Assembly (NCBI GenBank): GCA_050084515.1
Contig: CM114273.1
Span: 11,532,001 to 11,596,000, forward strand
Direction: 5' to 3'
DNA from: Blasia pusilla
Taxonomy: Eukaryota; Marchantiophyta; Marchantiopsida; Blasiales
DNA: 64,000 nt
Shown here piece after piece: positions 1 to 10,328 of the stretch. Numbering within the stretch: position 1 is the stretch's first letter; every line of letters begins with the position of its first letter. Position numbers and translations under genes: made by a program. The notes below the pieces were generated by a model, which saw nothing but the letters and a program-made list of their open reading frames with translations, ran no database searches and was not told the origin of the DNA.

Positions 1-690
1 GAGTCGCGGGGTGAAATCCAAGAGGGATGTCTAAAATTGCCTCCGTAGACTTGGTTCAGGTTTTCCAACCCAACCCCAAACTCTCGATCCGTTCCATGCC
101 CTTGAGCCGCCCCATGGCGCCCAAAGTGGGGTTCAAGTTCCAAGCACTCTCGGAGACCTTCCCCCTTACTAGTACTTCTGGGGTTCTCCAATAACCCCCC
201 TTTGGAAAAGGAGGGTCGGGCCCTTCATTGTGGCCCTCAACCCGACTCTACTTACACTCGTTTCTGGGTTGTTTCTAAGCCGTTGCTTATGCGTTTGTAG
301 AGATCTTGAGTGCGTTTGAACCGGATTTCCATAAGCCTTCCCTCGCACCATTTTTTAATCCAAACGCATCTTTGCGCTAAAATTTATGGTTATAAATACA
401 GTCAGAAACTCTCAAACGCTAGTGGCGTTCCTCATCCGGATTCTTCCTTTGGCAATCCATTTTCTAGACTCGACTCCTTTCAAGTCTTATTCTGCGTTTG
501 GTCCAGGTTTCTCGGTCGCGACCACAATATCTGAAATGCAAAGCCTTGCTTGCGTCTCGTCTCTTGTCTCTTCTTCGAGACTACTCCAACGCGCAAACCA
601 TCTTAGCGTGAGCTCGCTAATGTTCCGATGTTCCGCTTGGCACTCGTTTGGTCATGAGGGACGTGACAATGAAGGTGATCAATGAAGGGG
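1..690. other. Flanking sequence upstream of the first retrotransposon
   Basis: No frame here resembles a known protein and the open frames are short. The stretch ends in a run of G at 687-690, directly before the TG that begins the LTR. A matching GGGG follows the 3' LTR at 10916-10919, so this may be the insertion target. I see nothing else in it. Confidence 0.4.
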
Positions 691-1163
691 TGTCACGTCT
701 TTTATGATAGATCGGTGGGATCTAATAGAGCCCTTCATGAGTAGTGGAGGACACGCCCAGTAGGTCGAGGGTGACCTGTTGAGGCCCTTGGAAACCTGAG
801 ATAGCAGGTTTCCCCTTCGTTTCGGCTCATTTGGAGCCATATTGAGGAACTTACTATTTTAGGTAAGTGCCATTTTGAGTATATGATCGACTTACTATTT
901 TTGGTAAATGACCCTTGATCTCCTACATCAGGTCGAGCCAAGGAGGTGACTTGGGAGAATAGGTTACCATGGAGAGAGCTTGGGAGAGGAGAGGGGTATA
1001 CCTCAAGGAGAGAGAGCTTGAGAGCTCATTCTCTCTTTGTTGAACCTCTTGGCATGAGGCGGCAGAGCTATGGTACCTTGCCTTGTGAGTGTAACCCAAG
1101 CCTCTCATTAGGAGAGTGGGTTTGGTTTGACATGAGAGAGAGTGCACACCTTTGAGAGCTATG
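691..1163 (+). repeat. 5' LTR (alignable part)
   Basis: This part matches 10329-10802 almost base for base, including a short internal duplication around 848-910 (two copies of CTTACTATTTT plus GGTAA). Similarity stops at about 1163, while the 3' copy continues for another 110 bases to GCACGACA. The 5' LTR has therefore either lost its 3' end or been altered by recombination. Purine-rich GAGAGAG runs dominate 1160-1240, just after the alignable part. Confidence 0.8.
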
Positions 1164-2780
1164 GTGTGAGATGGTGGAGAGAGAGATTGGATCTTACTTT
1201 ACAAAGAGAGAATGAGAGAATGAGAGAGTGAGAGAGCTTCATGGGGGAGCTCGCTGGTCACTCGCTGTTTTTGCAGGTTGGGGACCGTGTTCCCCGTTCA
1301 GCGGCTCATGGGAGTGCTCATCGGAGCAAGGGCTGCTTTCATTACTCTTTGCATTTGCCGATTTTTCGTGTGGAAGAGTGGCGCGCGGAAGCGCTGCCCA
1401 ATTTCTGATAGGGATTGAGTATGGGGGCGGGTTGCCCCATGCTGGTGCTCTCAAGAGCATCATGTAGCTTGCTGATTTGTATTTTTACAGATGTTACATT
1501 TTCGTTGGGAGAAATCAGCGCGGGAGCGCAGCCGAATTTTGTGTAGGAGAAAGAGACATTGGGCTTTACGACAGTCCCCGTCAGTTTTTACTGAAATGTC
1601 TGATTCTGAATATTTTTTGATGGTAGCGTAGATCGTGAAGCTGTACACGCTGTGCAACAAACAGTGCACAATTTGGAGTTGCAAGCAAAAAGTTATGGTC
1701 AATCTTATAAAGCTGCCATTGCTAGGCGATTTTAGAGTTAAATCGTGCAAACCCTAAATCAGCCGCCACACCGGCGGCGGCCGTGGCCATCATAGTCACC
1801 GTCAACGGTCGATGGTCAACCATCACCGTCAACCGTCACCGTCATCGGTCGGCCGTCACCATCAGCGGTCAACCGTCACTGTCAAGGGTCCACCATCCAT
1901 TGTCCACCCTTTGGGTGCCATTGCCGCCATTACGGAGTGGAGGGTCTTCCATGACGTTCGTTGATTCCTTGACTTGCATCGCCACCACGTACTTTGTTTT
2001 GGCCACCACCGTCATCGTAGTTTCTTCATCAACCAGTGAAGGCAGATGACCTCGGTTATGGTGTTTGAGTTTTGATTTCATGCTGCTATGTTATGATTGG
2101 TAGCCGCTCGACGACGATCGAGTATTGTGCCATGACGCCCGTAGCCGCAACGCGCCGCCGATTGCCGCGCCGTGCCGCTCGTGGCCGCACCGCACCACCT
2201 CGATCGCGGAGCCGCACCGTCATTGTGGAGCAGAGTGTGGGATTATTATTGATTGAGGAGGGTATGCCGCCGAGTGCCGCATCCCACCATCGAGGGCCGT
2301 GCCGTTCGTAGCCGTTCCGTGCCGCCTGCAACGCCGCACCGTTCCGCTGGGACCGCACTGTCTATCGAGGAGTTTTGAGCAGCATCAGTACGGGAGGAGT
2401 ATGACTTGCTGATTGGAGGAGTTGTCTCCACGATCGAGTTGGGGTCGAGATTTGCAGTTGCTGAGGAGCGACATCGACATGTGTTCAGGTTATCCATTCT
2501 GGTCCTTTACCCTGCACGTGTGAGGGATTCTGGGATTTATTTGGGGATATTGGGTGTGTGGATGCTGAGAGCATCATTTATGTATGTGGTTTAGGGGACA
2601 TAGACCTGTGTGGGATGTCCGGAGTTGAGGGTAGGTTGTCGATGAGATGATAGCCTGGTCGATTTGCCGCACCACGCCGCGTGTTGCCGCACGTTACACG
2701 TCTCGGGGAGAGAGAGTGTAGATCGAGTGCCGCATGTTTGGGATGAGTGATTGAGGGATTCCTCATGAGGTTCAGAGTGA
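1164..2780 (+). other. Retrotransposon leader with two simple-repeat arrays
   Basis: This is the untranslated leader between LTR and gag. Around 1790-1900 there is a degenerate array of GTCAACGGTC / GTCACCGTC units. Around 2130-2350 there is an array built on CCGCACCG and GCCGTGCCG. No long open frame resembles a protein. A gag-like frame opens only after stops at 2766 and 2778. The second element at 59 kb has a leader of similar size once its insertion is subtracted. Confidence 0.6.
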
Positions 2781-4110
2781 TCGGGTGAGAGGGGCACGAG
2801 GGTCATCACGGAGTTTGTTCGGGACTTTGAGAGGCGAGGTGGTGAACCCGAGAGTAGCTCTAGAGGTTTTACGCGGAGTGGCGCGAGGTTTCGAGGGTCT
2901 CCACGTGAGGGACCACCTCGACCTCCTCCTGTGTCATCGTCAGACGAGGGGGAGGGTGTAGAGGAGTTTGTGAGCACATCGCCACACATTGTGAGTGGTC
3001 CTACCAGTTGGGCGTACGAGATGGACGACCAGGGTAGAGGACCGCGTAGGTTTTCAGGTGCAGTAGGCACGATTGAGTTGCACGATTTTATAGCAGAGTT
3101 TAGGAGTTGGTGCGACTCCCAGCGGGCCAGGAACTCTAGAGAGTTTAACCCGTTTACAACATGGAACGATATGTTCCAGCATTTAGAGGGGGCGCCCATG
3201 GACGATTAACATGAGTTCTCTCACAGATATGCATGTGAGATCGAGGCGTGGAGGCTCTACTATGATCCACATTATGTGTCATGGACGGAGCCGTTCCCAG
3301 ATGAGGAGGAGGAGTCAGGAGAGGCTACTGCCTCTTCCACTAGTGACGTTTTAGGAGGGGTCACTCGCACGGGAGCAGTTGCACCGTCTAGTCGGGTTCG
3401 TCCCAGGTTCAACCCTATGGTTGAGTTCTTTGCTGAGTTGAGGGCGAGCTACCAGGGGGTACGGATGGAGAAGTTGCGGAGCATCCACGACTTCCAGAGG
3501 CGCTCGGGTGAGAGTTTGCATGAGGCTTACACTCGCTTGCGCCGGTTGATCAACGTCACTCAGGGGGTGATAGAGGCTCAGGCTATCCAGTCATGGTATG
3601 CGATGCTGGACCGGACCCTGCGGACACGCATGCGGGAGGGGGTGCTTCTTATGAACACCTCCCCTACGTTGAGAGATGTTTTTAAGACTGCCAAGAACAT
3701 TGAGCGCAACATGGCGGAGGAGAGCGTAGCCACCATGGGTTCTGGGCGAGAGCAGTCACGATTGTCTACACCACCTGTGCAGCAACGTGGACTCCGAGAT
3801 AGGTCGACTGTGGCACCACGAGCTCAGGGAGGATACCAGGAGGCCGTGCCCACGAGACTGCGCCTTCATATGCGGCTCAAGCAGACACGCCTACTATTAC
3901 TTGTTGGTCATGTGGTGGAGCCCATCATCAGCCGCGATTGCACTCGTCAAGGTCATGGGCGTGTGCCTCAAAGATGGAGGAGGAGATGGTCTTTGCACAG
4001 GAAGTTATCGGTGTGACTATTGTCGAGGTATGGTCATACACGCGCCATGTGTTTTAGTTTACATCCTGAGTTACGTCTGGACCGAGGGCCAAAGAGGGCA
4101 CCAGAGCGAG
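2781..4110 (+). pseudogene. Retrotransposon gag (capsid and nucleocapsid), decayed
   Basis: Gag forms the particle and binds element RNA. One frame runs from 2781 to about 3830, interrupted by a single TAA at 3207. It contains the capsid-like segment RRFSGAVGTIELHDFIAEF and, further on, SIHDFQRRSGESLHEAYTRL, typical of retrotransposon gag. A frameshift then moves to CWSCGGAHHQP near 3900, a CX2CX3H zinc knuckle, and another shift splits a second knuckle (CDYC at about 4011 and YGHTRAMC at about 4029). The same protein order occurs at 62491-63678, which confirms the identification. Broken by at least two frameshifts and one stop. Confidence 0.88.
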
Positions 4111-4265
4111 TAGCCGGTCCGGGTGGGCCTAGAGATCGTGCTCCAGGTGGTCCCGTTGGGGGACGAGGAGTTGGAGTTGCCCGACAGGGTGGTGGAGCTG
4201 CCCGTGGATGAGGTAGAGTACCACCACCTAGACGCGCCGAGGGAGATGCCGGACGTGAGGCTGGG

Positions 4266-5030
4266 ATGGTCGCTCGATACAAAGAGCTACAGGAGCAGAT
4301 TGCCGCCATGGCATTGAGGTTACCCGATGCCGGATCCGTGGCATCGACATCATATGGAGCAGCCAGAGATCTGGAGGATCGTGGATGGATGTGCGGGGTT
4401 GCCCAGATGGAGGCCGCCGCAGTTGTGACGCGTGGAGCAGCCGCAGAGTTGGATCCACAGCGAGGGGAAGCCAGAAGACAGACTAGGCTTCCTCAGTCTT
4501 TCACTTTGTCCGAAGCGATGAGGACCCCATCGATGGGTCCTCATCAAAGTTCCTGGAGAGTTGGTAATGTTGTTGGTGTGCAGGCACGGAGGGCGATGGG
4601 AGAATTGAGTGCAATGACTCCTATTTGTGATGCTCAGGAGGGGCATGTGTCGAGCACGTTGTTGGGGGCGGCCACCGTTGTGTACCGCACTCCTTTATTT
4701 TCTGCTTCCGATGTTGTGACGTTGGGAGGTACGCCCGCCGAGGCTTTTCGGCTGGCCGCTTCACTATGTGAGCGCAGAGTTGGAGTTCCTGCATCACGTT
4801 CAGAGGTGATTGCAGAGGAGGTGATGGACCTGCCCTTGGAGCGGATGCTCGGGCCGTCCACATCATATTCATGGCAGGCTGCGGCTGCTAGGATGGCGGA
4901 GATGCCCGCTAGACCCGCAATAGAGCATGCCATGGCTTCTCCTGGTGTTGTGTTGCTAGATAACCGAGGAGAGGTCTTCCAGTTGGTGAGTCCTGGAGGT
5001 AGAGCTTTTAGTCAAGCAGCGTCTTGTTGA
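4266..5030 (+). pseudogene. Gag-pol linker open frame (254 codons)
   Basis: An uninterrupted frame follows the zinc knuckles and leads into the protease. The product starts MVARYKELQEQIAAMALRL, a possible short coiled segment, then is rich in Ala, Arg and Met with no family I recognise. It ends at a stop at 5028-5030, in the wrong frame for the adjacent DSEA protease motif. It is probably part of the original gag-pol polyprotein. Confidence 0.55.
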
Positions 5031-5180
5031 TTCAGAGGCGCAACCCTTGATGTTGGGGAAAGCGTCATTGAGAGGATTGGGCTTGGCGAGCCGATGTGGA
5101 GTGTTTTCCATTTCGGATCTGAGACATCCTTGGGTGGAGCGAGTACCACACAATATATCACCCGATAGGAGGTCGTGGTG
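5005..5180 (+). pseudogene. Retropepsin-like aspartic protease remnant
   Basis: The translation around 5020-5085 reads RLVDSEAQPLMLGKASLRGL. This is the retrotransposon protease active-site block, normally D-S/T-G-A followed by a hydrophobic stretch. Here the Gly is replaced by Glu (DSEA at 5029-5040), which would be expected to destroy catalysis. Its position between gag and pol fits. The C-terminal half of the protease is not clearly visible. Confidence 0.65.
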
Positions 5181-5729
5181 AGGATTCGCCGGGACATCCT
5201 GAGATGAGTCCGTGGTGCGCGCAAAGGCGATAGTGATCGATCTTTGAGTCCTCGACGTCTTGGTTGGTGAAGCAGATGTTATACCCAATGGGGTTTTCCT
5301 GGATTCTTGGGAGAGTCAGCGTCCTCTGAGACCAGGATGGCGATCGGGTGATGGGCGCCTTAGCTCATTACCCGTTCGATTCACAGTGCAATGATCGAGC
5401 AACGGCCAGGAGAGATGGCGACCTTAGCAGCATTTAGCAGTGCCATCACTTGGCCTAGTGATTTGATTGAGGGACATGTCCATGCATAGGATACTCCCGT
5501 TCCTGACATTTCTATGGAGAAGAGTGTTATGGTAACTGCATCATTCCGTGGAGGAGAGGTGCCGATGTGGGGCTCGATTGAGGAGCTTCAACCATTGGCA
5601 CATGCGCACGTGCAGACCGCGTGGAGCGAGGCGTTGTCACCAAAGCGTGACGGGTCTGAGGAACCCAAGGTAGCGGAGAGTGCTACGATGACACCCTTGG
5701 ATACTACACCCATTGTGTGGTGTACCCCG

Positions 5730-6665
5730 GAGGAGGGTATTCGAGTGTTAGATCTCTTTGGAGGACTAGCACGGGTTGCTATTTTGTGGAAGGAGTGAGA
5801 CAATACTTGTATGTGAGAGTGATGATGTTGCGAGGTGCGTCTCACTCGACATGTGGCGCAATTACGCCCTCGTTTTCCCGACTTATTATCTGCGTCCGCG
5901 AAGACGGGGTACGAGTTCCCTACCGAGGATATTTTGTTGTTGGGGCGCAGGACTTAGAGCGGTAGGGACCATTGATTTGGTCATTGCCGGTTGGCCATGT
6001 CGGGCCAATCGAGTCTTTGGGCGAGGCGGTGGGTTGGTGACACTCGGTCCAGGTTGTTTTGGGAGATGTTGAGGGTCTTACGGCGATTCTGCGAGAGCAC
6101 CGATCTCGTTCTCCGGCCTACATTCGGAGAATGTGCCGATCTTAGAGACTCAGGTCACGGGTCGTGACGAGTGCTCATCAGTGCGTGCCTGGATCGCCCA
6201 GCAGTGTTCTTGGATGCGGCGAGTGTAGGTTCTAGAGCCCATCGCCCGCGTCTATGGTGGACCAACTCGGTGCCCCATGCGGTGTTATGGAGGGCGTATC
6301 AGAGTGGAGCGCCCCTCCCCTTTGTTAGTGGATTCCATTTCGGATCCGGTCGCCGATCACAGCGGTGAGGCACGATGATCGACCACCGATCGTGGGTCAA
6401 CAGGGTAGGCGGCGCGGCGGCCTTGCCCACGTTGTGAGTTTTCCGCTTCCTATGCATACAAGGAGGCCGGTCCTGGCTTGGTTTGGGATGACCAGGTTCA
6501 GCGGTTGGTGGAGCCAACGCCGGACGAGAGAGAAGAACGGCGATGGGATTTCCCACGAGAGTGACGGCGGTACCATCAAGTGTCAGAGGCATCACGACGC
6601 CATGTCTTGGGTCGCGATGGACTGAATCGCTTGACATGGATCCTCGGCTTGGGAGAGGCCGAGGC
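5730..6665 (+). pseudogene. Cytosine-C5 DNA methyltransferase domain inside the retrotransposon (DNMT3-like, frameshifted)
   Basis: C5 methyltransferases move a methyl group from S-adenosylmethionine to cytosine. The ordered motifs are visible across the three plus frames. Motif I is RVLDLFGGLA at 5742-5771. A segment ESDDVARCVSLDMW lies near 5812. Motif IV is IDLVIAGWPC at 5971-6000, with the Pro-Cys that holds the catalytic cysteine. Motif VI is ENVPILETQV at 6127-6156. Motif VIII-like AHRPRLWWTN lies near 6240, resembling the RARYFWGN block of DNMT3. A terminal block near 6500-6660 reads PTPDERE, AMGFPTRVTAVPS and LTWILGLG, matching the FGFP...LLG end of DNMT3/DRM-type enzymes. Total span is about 305 codons. 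At least five frame changes make this copy non-functional. It lies between protease and reverse transcriptase, so it was part of pol rather than a nearby host gene. Confidence 0.88.
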
Positions 6666-6987
6666 GTCGTATGAGATCGCGACAGATCACGGCCGGTTGC
6701 GTTGGTGAGCCCCATGCCTACCGAGACGGTGGAGGCAGTGGCTGGGGGCGAGACCCGAGGAGATCTACGCACAAGGGGAGATCGGGAGAGACACCCTTGG
6801 ACTTCTTGGGATGTTTTGCAGGTACGCAAGGAGATGATAGCCACAACATCGGCGTGGTTTGAACGCACGTGGAGGAGATCGAGTTTGCGTTGGGCTGCAG
6901 GAGAGCGGCCGAAAGTGTTGTTGTTCGAGACGGGTTGCACCATAGCAACCACCGATACCCGCGCCGGAGAGTCCTACCGTAGTCACG

Positions 6988-7720
6988 ATGGAGACTTGGG
7001 AGCCAGATATGGGCCCTAAGTTGACAGGAGGAGAGCGGCGCCGAATACATCAGTTCCTCAGGAGTTATAGGAGTTGCTTTGCGTTTAGCATGGAGGATTT
7101 GGGTACGTTGAAGGGACCGGGGATCCGCATTGAGTTGTCGAGTGATATGCTGATCTTCGGACAACCCTACAGGTACAGTGATTTGGAGAGGGCTCTGATT
7201 CACAGTAGGAGCCAAGACTTGGTCGGAGCAGGACTAGTGGAGATGTCGAATGGGGAGTATGCATCTGCCACTGTCATTCCCGCCAAGAAGGATGTGCATG
7301 GCAACTGGACGGATAGGCGGATGTGTGGGGATTACCGACCTATCAATCGGCAGACGAAGTCCGATAGGTATGCCATGCCCACCCCTGAGGAGATCTTTGA
7401 TGCGATTGGTCACGCAAAGGTCTTGATTCATTGATTTTGAGTTGGATACCATCACCGCCTATCAGATTGGAGGACAGGCGGTAAGACGGCATTTTGGGGC
7501 ATCGATCCTCGAGGAAGGATTGTTTGTACCGGTGGCGGTTCTACCATTTGGGTTAAAGAACGCCCGGCTGAGTTTCAAAGGGTCATGGATAGGATCTTGG
7601 CTGGTCGGACTTTGCTAGGTGTTATATTGATGACATCGTAGTCTTTAGCGCCACGGTTGAGGAGCATGAGCAACATCTAGAGGAGGTGTTTCGGCGATTG
7701 CAATTACATGGGTGAAGCTA
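6988..7720 (+). pseudogene. Retrotransposon reverse transcriptase (frameshifted)
   Basis: The first frame, 6988-7434, contains ATVIPAKKDVHGNWTDRRMC and then GDYRPINRQTKSDRYAMPTP, the fingers/palm entry of Ty3/Gypsy RT. After a frame change near 7430 comes FELDTITAYQI (motif A region), then VLPFGLKNA and AEFQRVMDRILAG in separate frames. The catalytic box YIDDIVVFS is at 7623-7649, with its two aspartates intact. The domain converts element RNA to DNA; this copy is broken by at least three indels. Confidence 0.92.
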
Positions 7721-7948
7721 CATCCAGGCAAGTGCAAGTTCTTCTCGACCAGATTGAGTACTTGGATCATACGATATACCGGGGCCTTGGTGTTCAGCAG
7801 GCGAAGGTAGAGGCTATCTCACGCATTCCACGCCCTCTGAGATGTGAGCCGTGTTTGCGCATTCATGGGATTGGCGAACTTCTATCGGCGATCGCCAAGG
7901 GATTGATTCGATTATGGCCGTGACCTTGCTGACCAAGGTGGATCACGA

Positions 7949-8602
7949 GTGGCACTGGGGGGGATGAGTAGGAGCGAGCATTTCGATTGCTCAGGGCGAG
8001 TTGCGTCCGCACCCATCTTGAGGAGACCGATCGGGCGTCCTTTCGATTGCGCCGATTGGAGCATGTTGGGGCTTGGAGCGGTGCTCACCCAACATGATGA
8101 TGAGGGTAGAGAGTTCATGGTGGCTTATGCTAGCCGCTCGAACAACGCTGCAGAGGCGAAGTACAGCTCATATGAGGGTGAGTGCTTGGCTGCGGTGTGG
8201 GCTGTCGCGCATTTCAGGTGTTACTTATTCGGCAACCCCTTTACCATCATCACTGATCATCAACCACCGAAGTGGTTGATGGAGTCCGACAAGCTTATAG
8301 GGAAGCTTGCGAGATGGGCTCTGTTGTTGCAGGAGTATGATTTTCAGGTGGTACATAGACCTGGAACGCTCAACCAGGATGCAGATGGGTTGAGTCGTAA
8401 CCCATGCCCGAGTCAGCAAGATGCGACTGGAGCTCGATGGCATGGAGAGAGTGATGAGGAGTCGGTGCCAGGATGGCACGCGTCAGCCTATTTAGGCATG
8501 TTGGCTATGGAGAGCGAGTGTGGAGACCGATGGCGCAGGTCTAGTGGAGAGTCCTTGGATCCCGAGGCGGTGAGGACACAACAAGTGGCGAGATATTCAT
8601 GA
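7949..8602 (+). pseudogene. Retrotransposon RNase H domain and connection
   Basis: An open frame of 217 codons. It includes LGLGAVLTQHDDEGREFMVA, then YSSYEGECLAAVWAVAHFRC and ITDHQPPKWLM, the standard Ty3/Gypsy RNase H signature, and ends the domain with VHRPGTLNQDADGLSRNP. RNase H removes the RNA strand during reverse transcription. It is the best preserved enzymatic part of this copy. The last 60 residues form the connection to integrase. Confidence 0.92.
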
Positions 8603-8759
8603 TGATGGAGTAGTCTTAGAGTACCCGTCTTGGCGGCCTTGCGAGCACCATGGATGCTAGAGAGCGGGATCGGATCCTAAAGCGGGCCAGGACGGTTCGG
8701 TTGGGGGGGACACATGTTTTGAGGGTTTGGGGATGGTAGAGTGCAGCGTAGTGCCGCAT

Positions 8760-9870
8760 CCTTTGCGAGAGAGCACGACTAGTGCAAAGCATGCCCACGA
8801 GGAGTTGGGTCACTTTGGGGTGAAGCGGACGTATAGCTTGCTCGATTCAGTATTGGTGGCGAGGCATGCGGACCGGCGTTGGCAGATTTGTTGCCAGGTG
8901 CATGGTGTGTGATCGGGTCGAGCATCGTTCAATGCTCCGACTCCACAATTGCATCCATTACCAATCATGGGCTTAGGGTATAGATGGAGTTTGGATTTTG
9001 CGGGACCTTTGCCCTTGACGGAGCGTCACGATCGTTATGTGTTGGTGATGGTGAGCACTTCTCGAAGTGGATCGAGTTGGTTGCATTGCACGACAAAGCA
9101 AGTGAGGGAGTAGCTTATGCCTTCCTTGCAGTCTTTGAGTCATTATGGCGCACCGGTGAGGTGTTGATGACCAGACCAGGTACCGAGTTTAGCGGTGAGT
9201 TCAAGCCTTGTGTGATCGGCCGATCGACCACCGCACGACAGCGAGATCATCCTGAGGCGGATGGATTAGCGGAGAGAGTTGTGCAGAGCGGTGAAGAGGG
9301 GTTTATGCAAGTATGGCTTGCAGAGAGGTCACCTAGGAGATTGGGACCTCGGTTGCCATGGTTGGCGATGGGATCTGATTTAGTGAGCGAGGCATCCTTA
9401 GCGTCTTTTTCACCGTACTTGCTACTTTATGGCGAGAGCCGATTTACCTGCGGCCATTCGTCGAGATCTTTGGTGAGTCTGAACCTTGATGACCTAGATG
9501 TATGGGTGCGAGCATGTTCTCGAGGCTGAGTTATTTCGGAGAGTGATGCCCATGGCGTTCGAGAACTTAGCGATTGCACAAGATCGGGATACGTTGAGGT
9601 ATCGATCGCTCGAGGTGGTGGTTATCGACCAACTATCCGGAGGTTTCATCAGGGAGATTTTGTCTATTTGCAACAGACGGCACCGACGACGTTGGATGTG
9701 ACTGCAGGGCGCACTATCCTAAGAGTGCGTGACATTTTGCCATCATGTGTTTTCTTGCTGGAGGGACGCGATGATATGGTATGGAAGGACCATGTGCGTA
9801 ATTGTGAACCATGTCACCTTCCTAACATTGATGGTACAATAGATCCGAACTTAGTAGTAGTTCATGCAGG
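8760..9870 (+). pseudogene. Retrotransposon integrase (frameshifted)
   Basis: Near 8775-8870 the frame reads HAHEELGHFGVKRTYSLLDS, the HHCC zinc-binding start of integrase; its cysteines follow in a shifted frame near 8900. The catalytic core begins WSLDFAGPLPL near 8987. The second conserved block reads TRPGTEFSGEF in place of the expected D-x-G-T/S-E-F, and the third lies in HPEADGLAERVVQ near 9250. The tail reads GDFVYLQQTAPTTLDVTAGR near 9653-9712, resembling the GPF/Y module of Gypsy integrases. Several stops and frame changes inactivate it. Confidence 0.88.
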
Positions 9871-10018
9871 CTTGCGTTGTATGTTGTGTGGTTCTGCCCG
9901 TGGTGCGGCCACGATGCTAGTCTGTGATGGGTGTTCGAGAGGATGGCATATGGCATGTTTGACGCCACCTCTCACTAGGGTTCCTCAGGGACGATGGATG
10001 TGTCCCAGATGTACATAG
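9668..10018 (+). CDS. Integrase C-terminus fused to a PHD finger
   Basis: This 116-codon frame is intact to its TAG stop at 10016. Residues 1-70 continue the integrase tail (LEGRDDMVWKDHVRNCEPC). Residues 71-116 form a C4HC3 PHD finger: CMLC (9878-9889), CDGC, WHMAC, then CPRC at 10001-10012, with the conserved Trp before the final pair. PHD fingers of this type usually read histone H3 tails. In chromoviruses the same place is taken by a chromodomain that steers integration, so a targeting role is a reasonable inference. It is part of the pol reading frame of the element, not a separate gene. Confidence 0.85.
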   Translation: MQQTAPTTLDVTAGRTILRVRDILPSCVFLLEGRDDMVWKDHVRNCEPCHLPNIDGTIDPNLVVVHAGLRCMLCGSARGAATMLVCDGCSRGWHMACLTPPLTRVPQGRWMCPRCT

Positions 10019-10328
10019 AGAAGGTAGTTCTACATTCCGACTTGTGTCTATGACATGGATGACAAGGAGGCGACTAACGATGGGGCCACATGAGCACCCG
10101 GCCTTCTTGCTCTTAGCGTCCGAGAGATGTATGTCATGGTAGGTAGGGATAGATGGCTATCTGGAGTTAGAGGGACCTAACCACTAGCTAGGGGGCCGAT
10201 TGGAGATATTTTGGTTCTTCTTGTCTCGTTGTTTGGATGCCATGAGTTAGCATGGGATCATGCGTGTTTGTGTGTGTGTTCGGTGACAACGATGTATGTT
10301 GTGTAGCGATGTGTATGCGCACGACAGT
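10019..10328 (+). repeat. 3' untranslated region ending in an LTR-end-like copy
   Basis: The part 10211-10326 is nearly identical to 10801-10915 and ends with the same GCACGACA. A copy of the LTR's own 3' end therefore stands immediately before the LTR start at 10329. No clear polypurine tract is visible before the LTR. This fits a tandem or recombined LTR arrangement. Confidence 0.6.

Noticed and set aside
4034-4309. A minus-strand Pro/Arg/Ala-rich frame inside the first element
   Set aside because: Antisense shadow of the gag nucleocapsid region.
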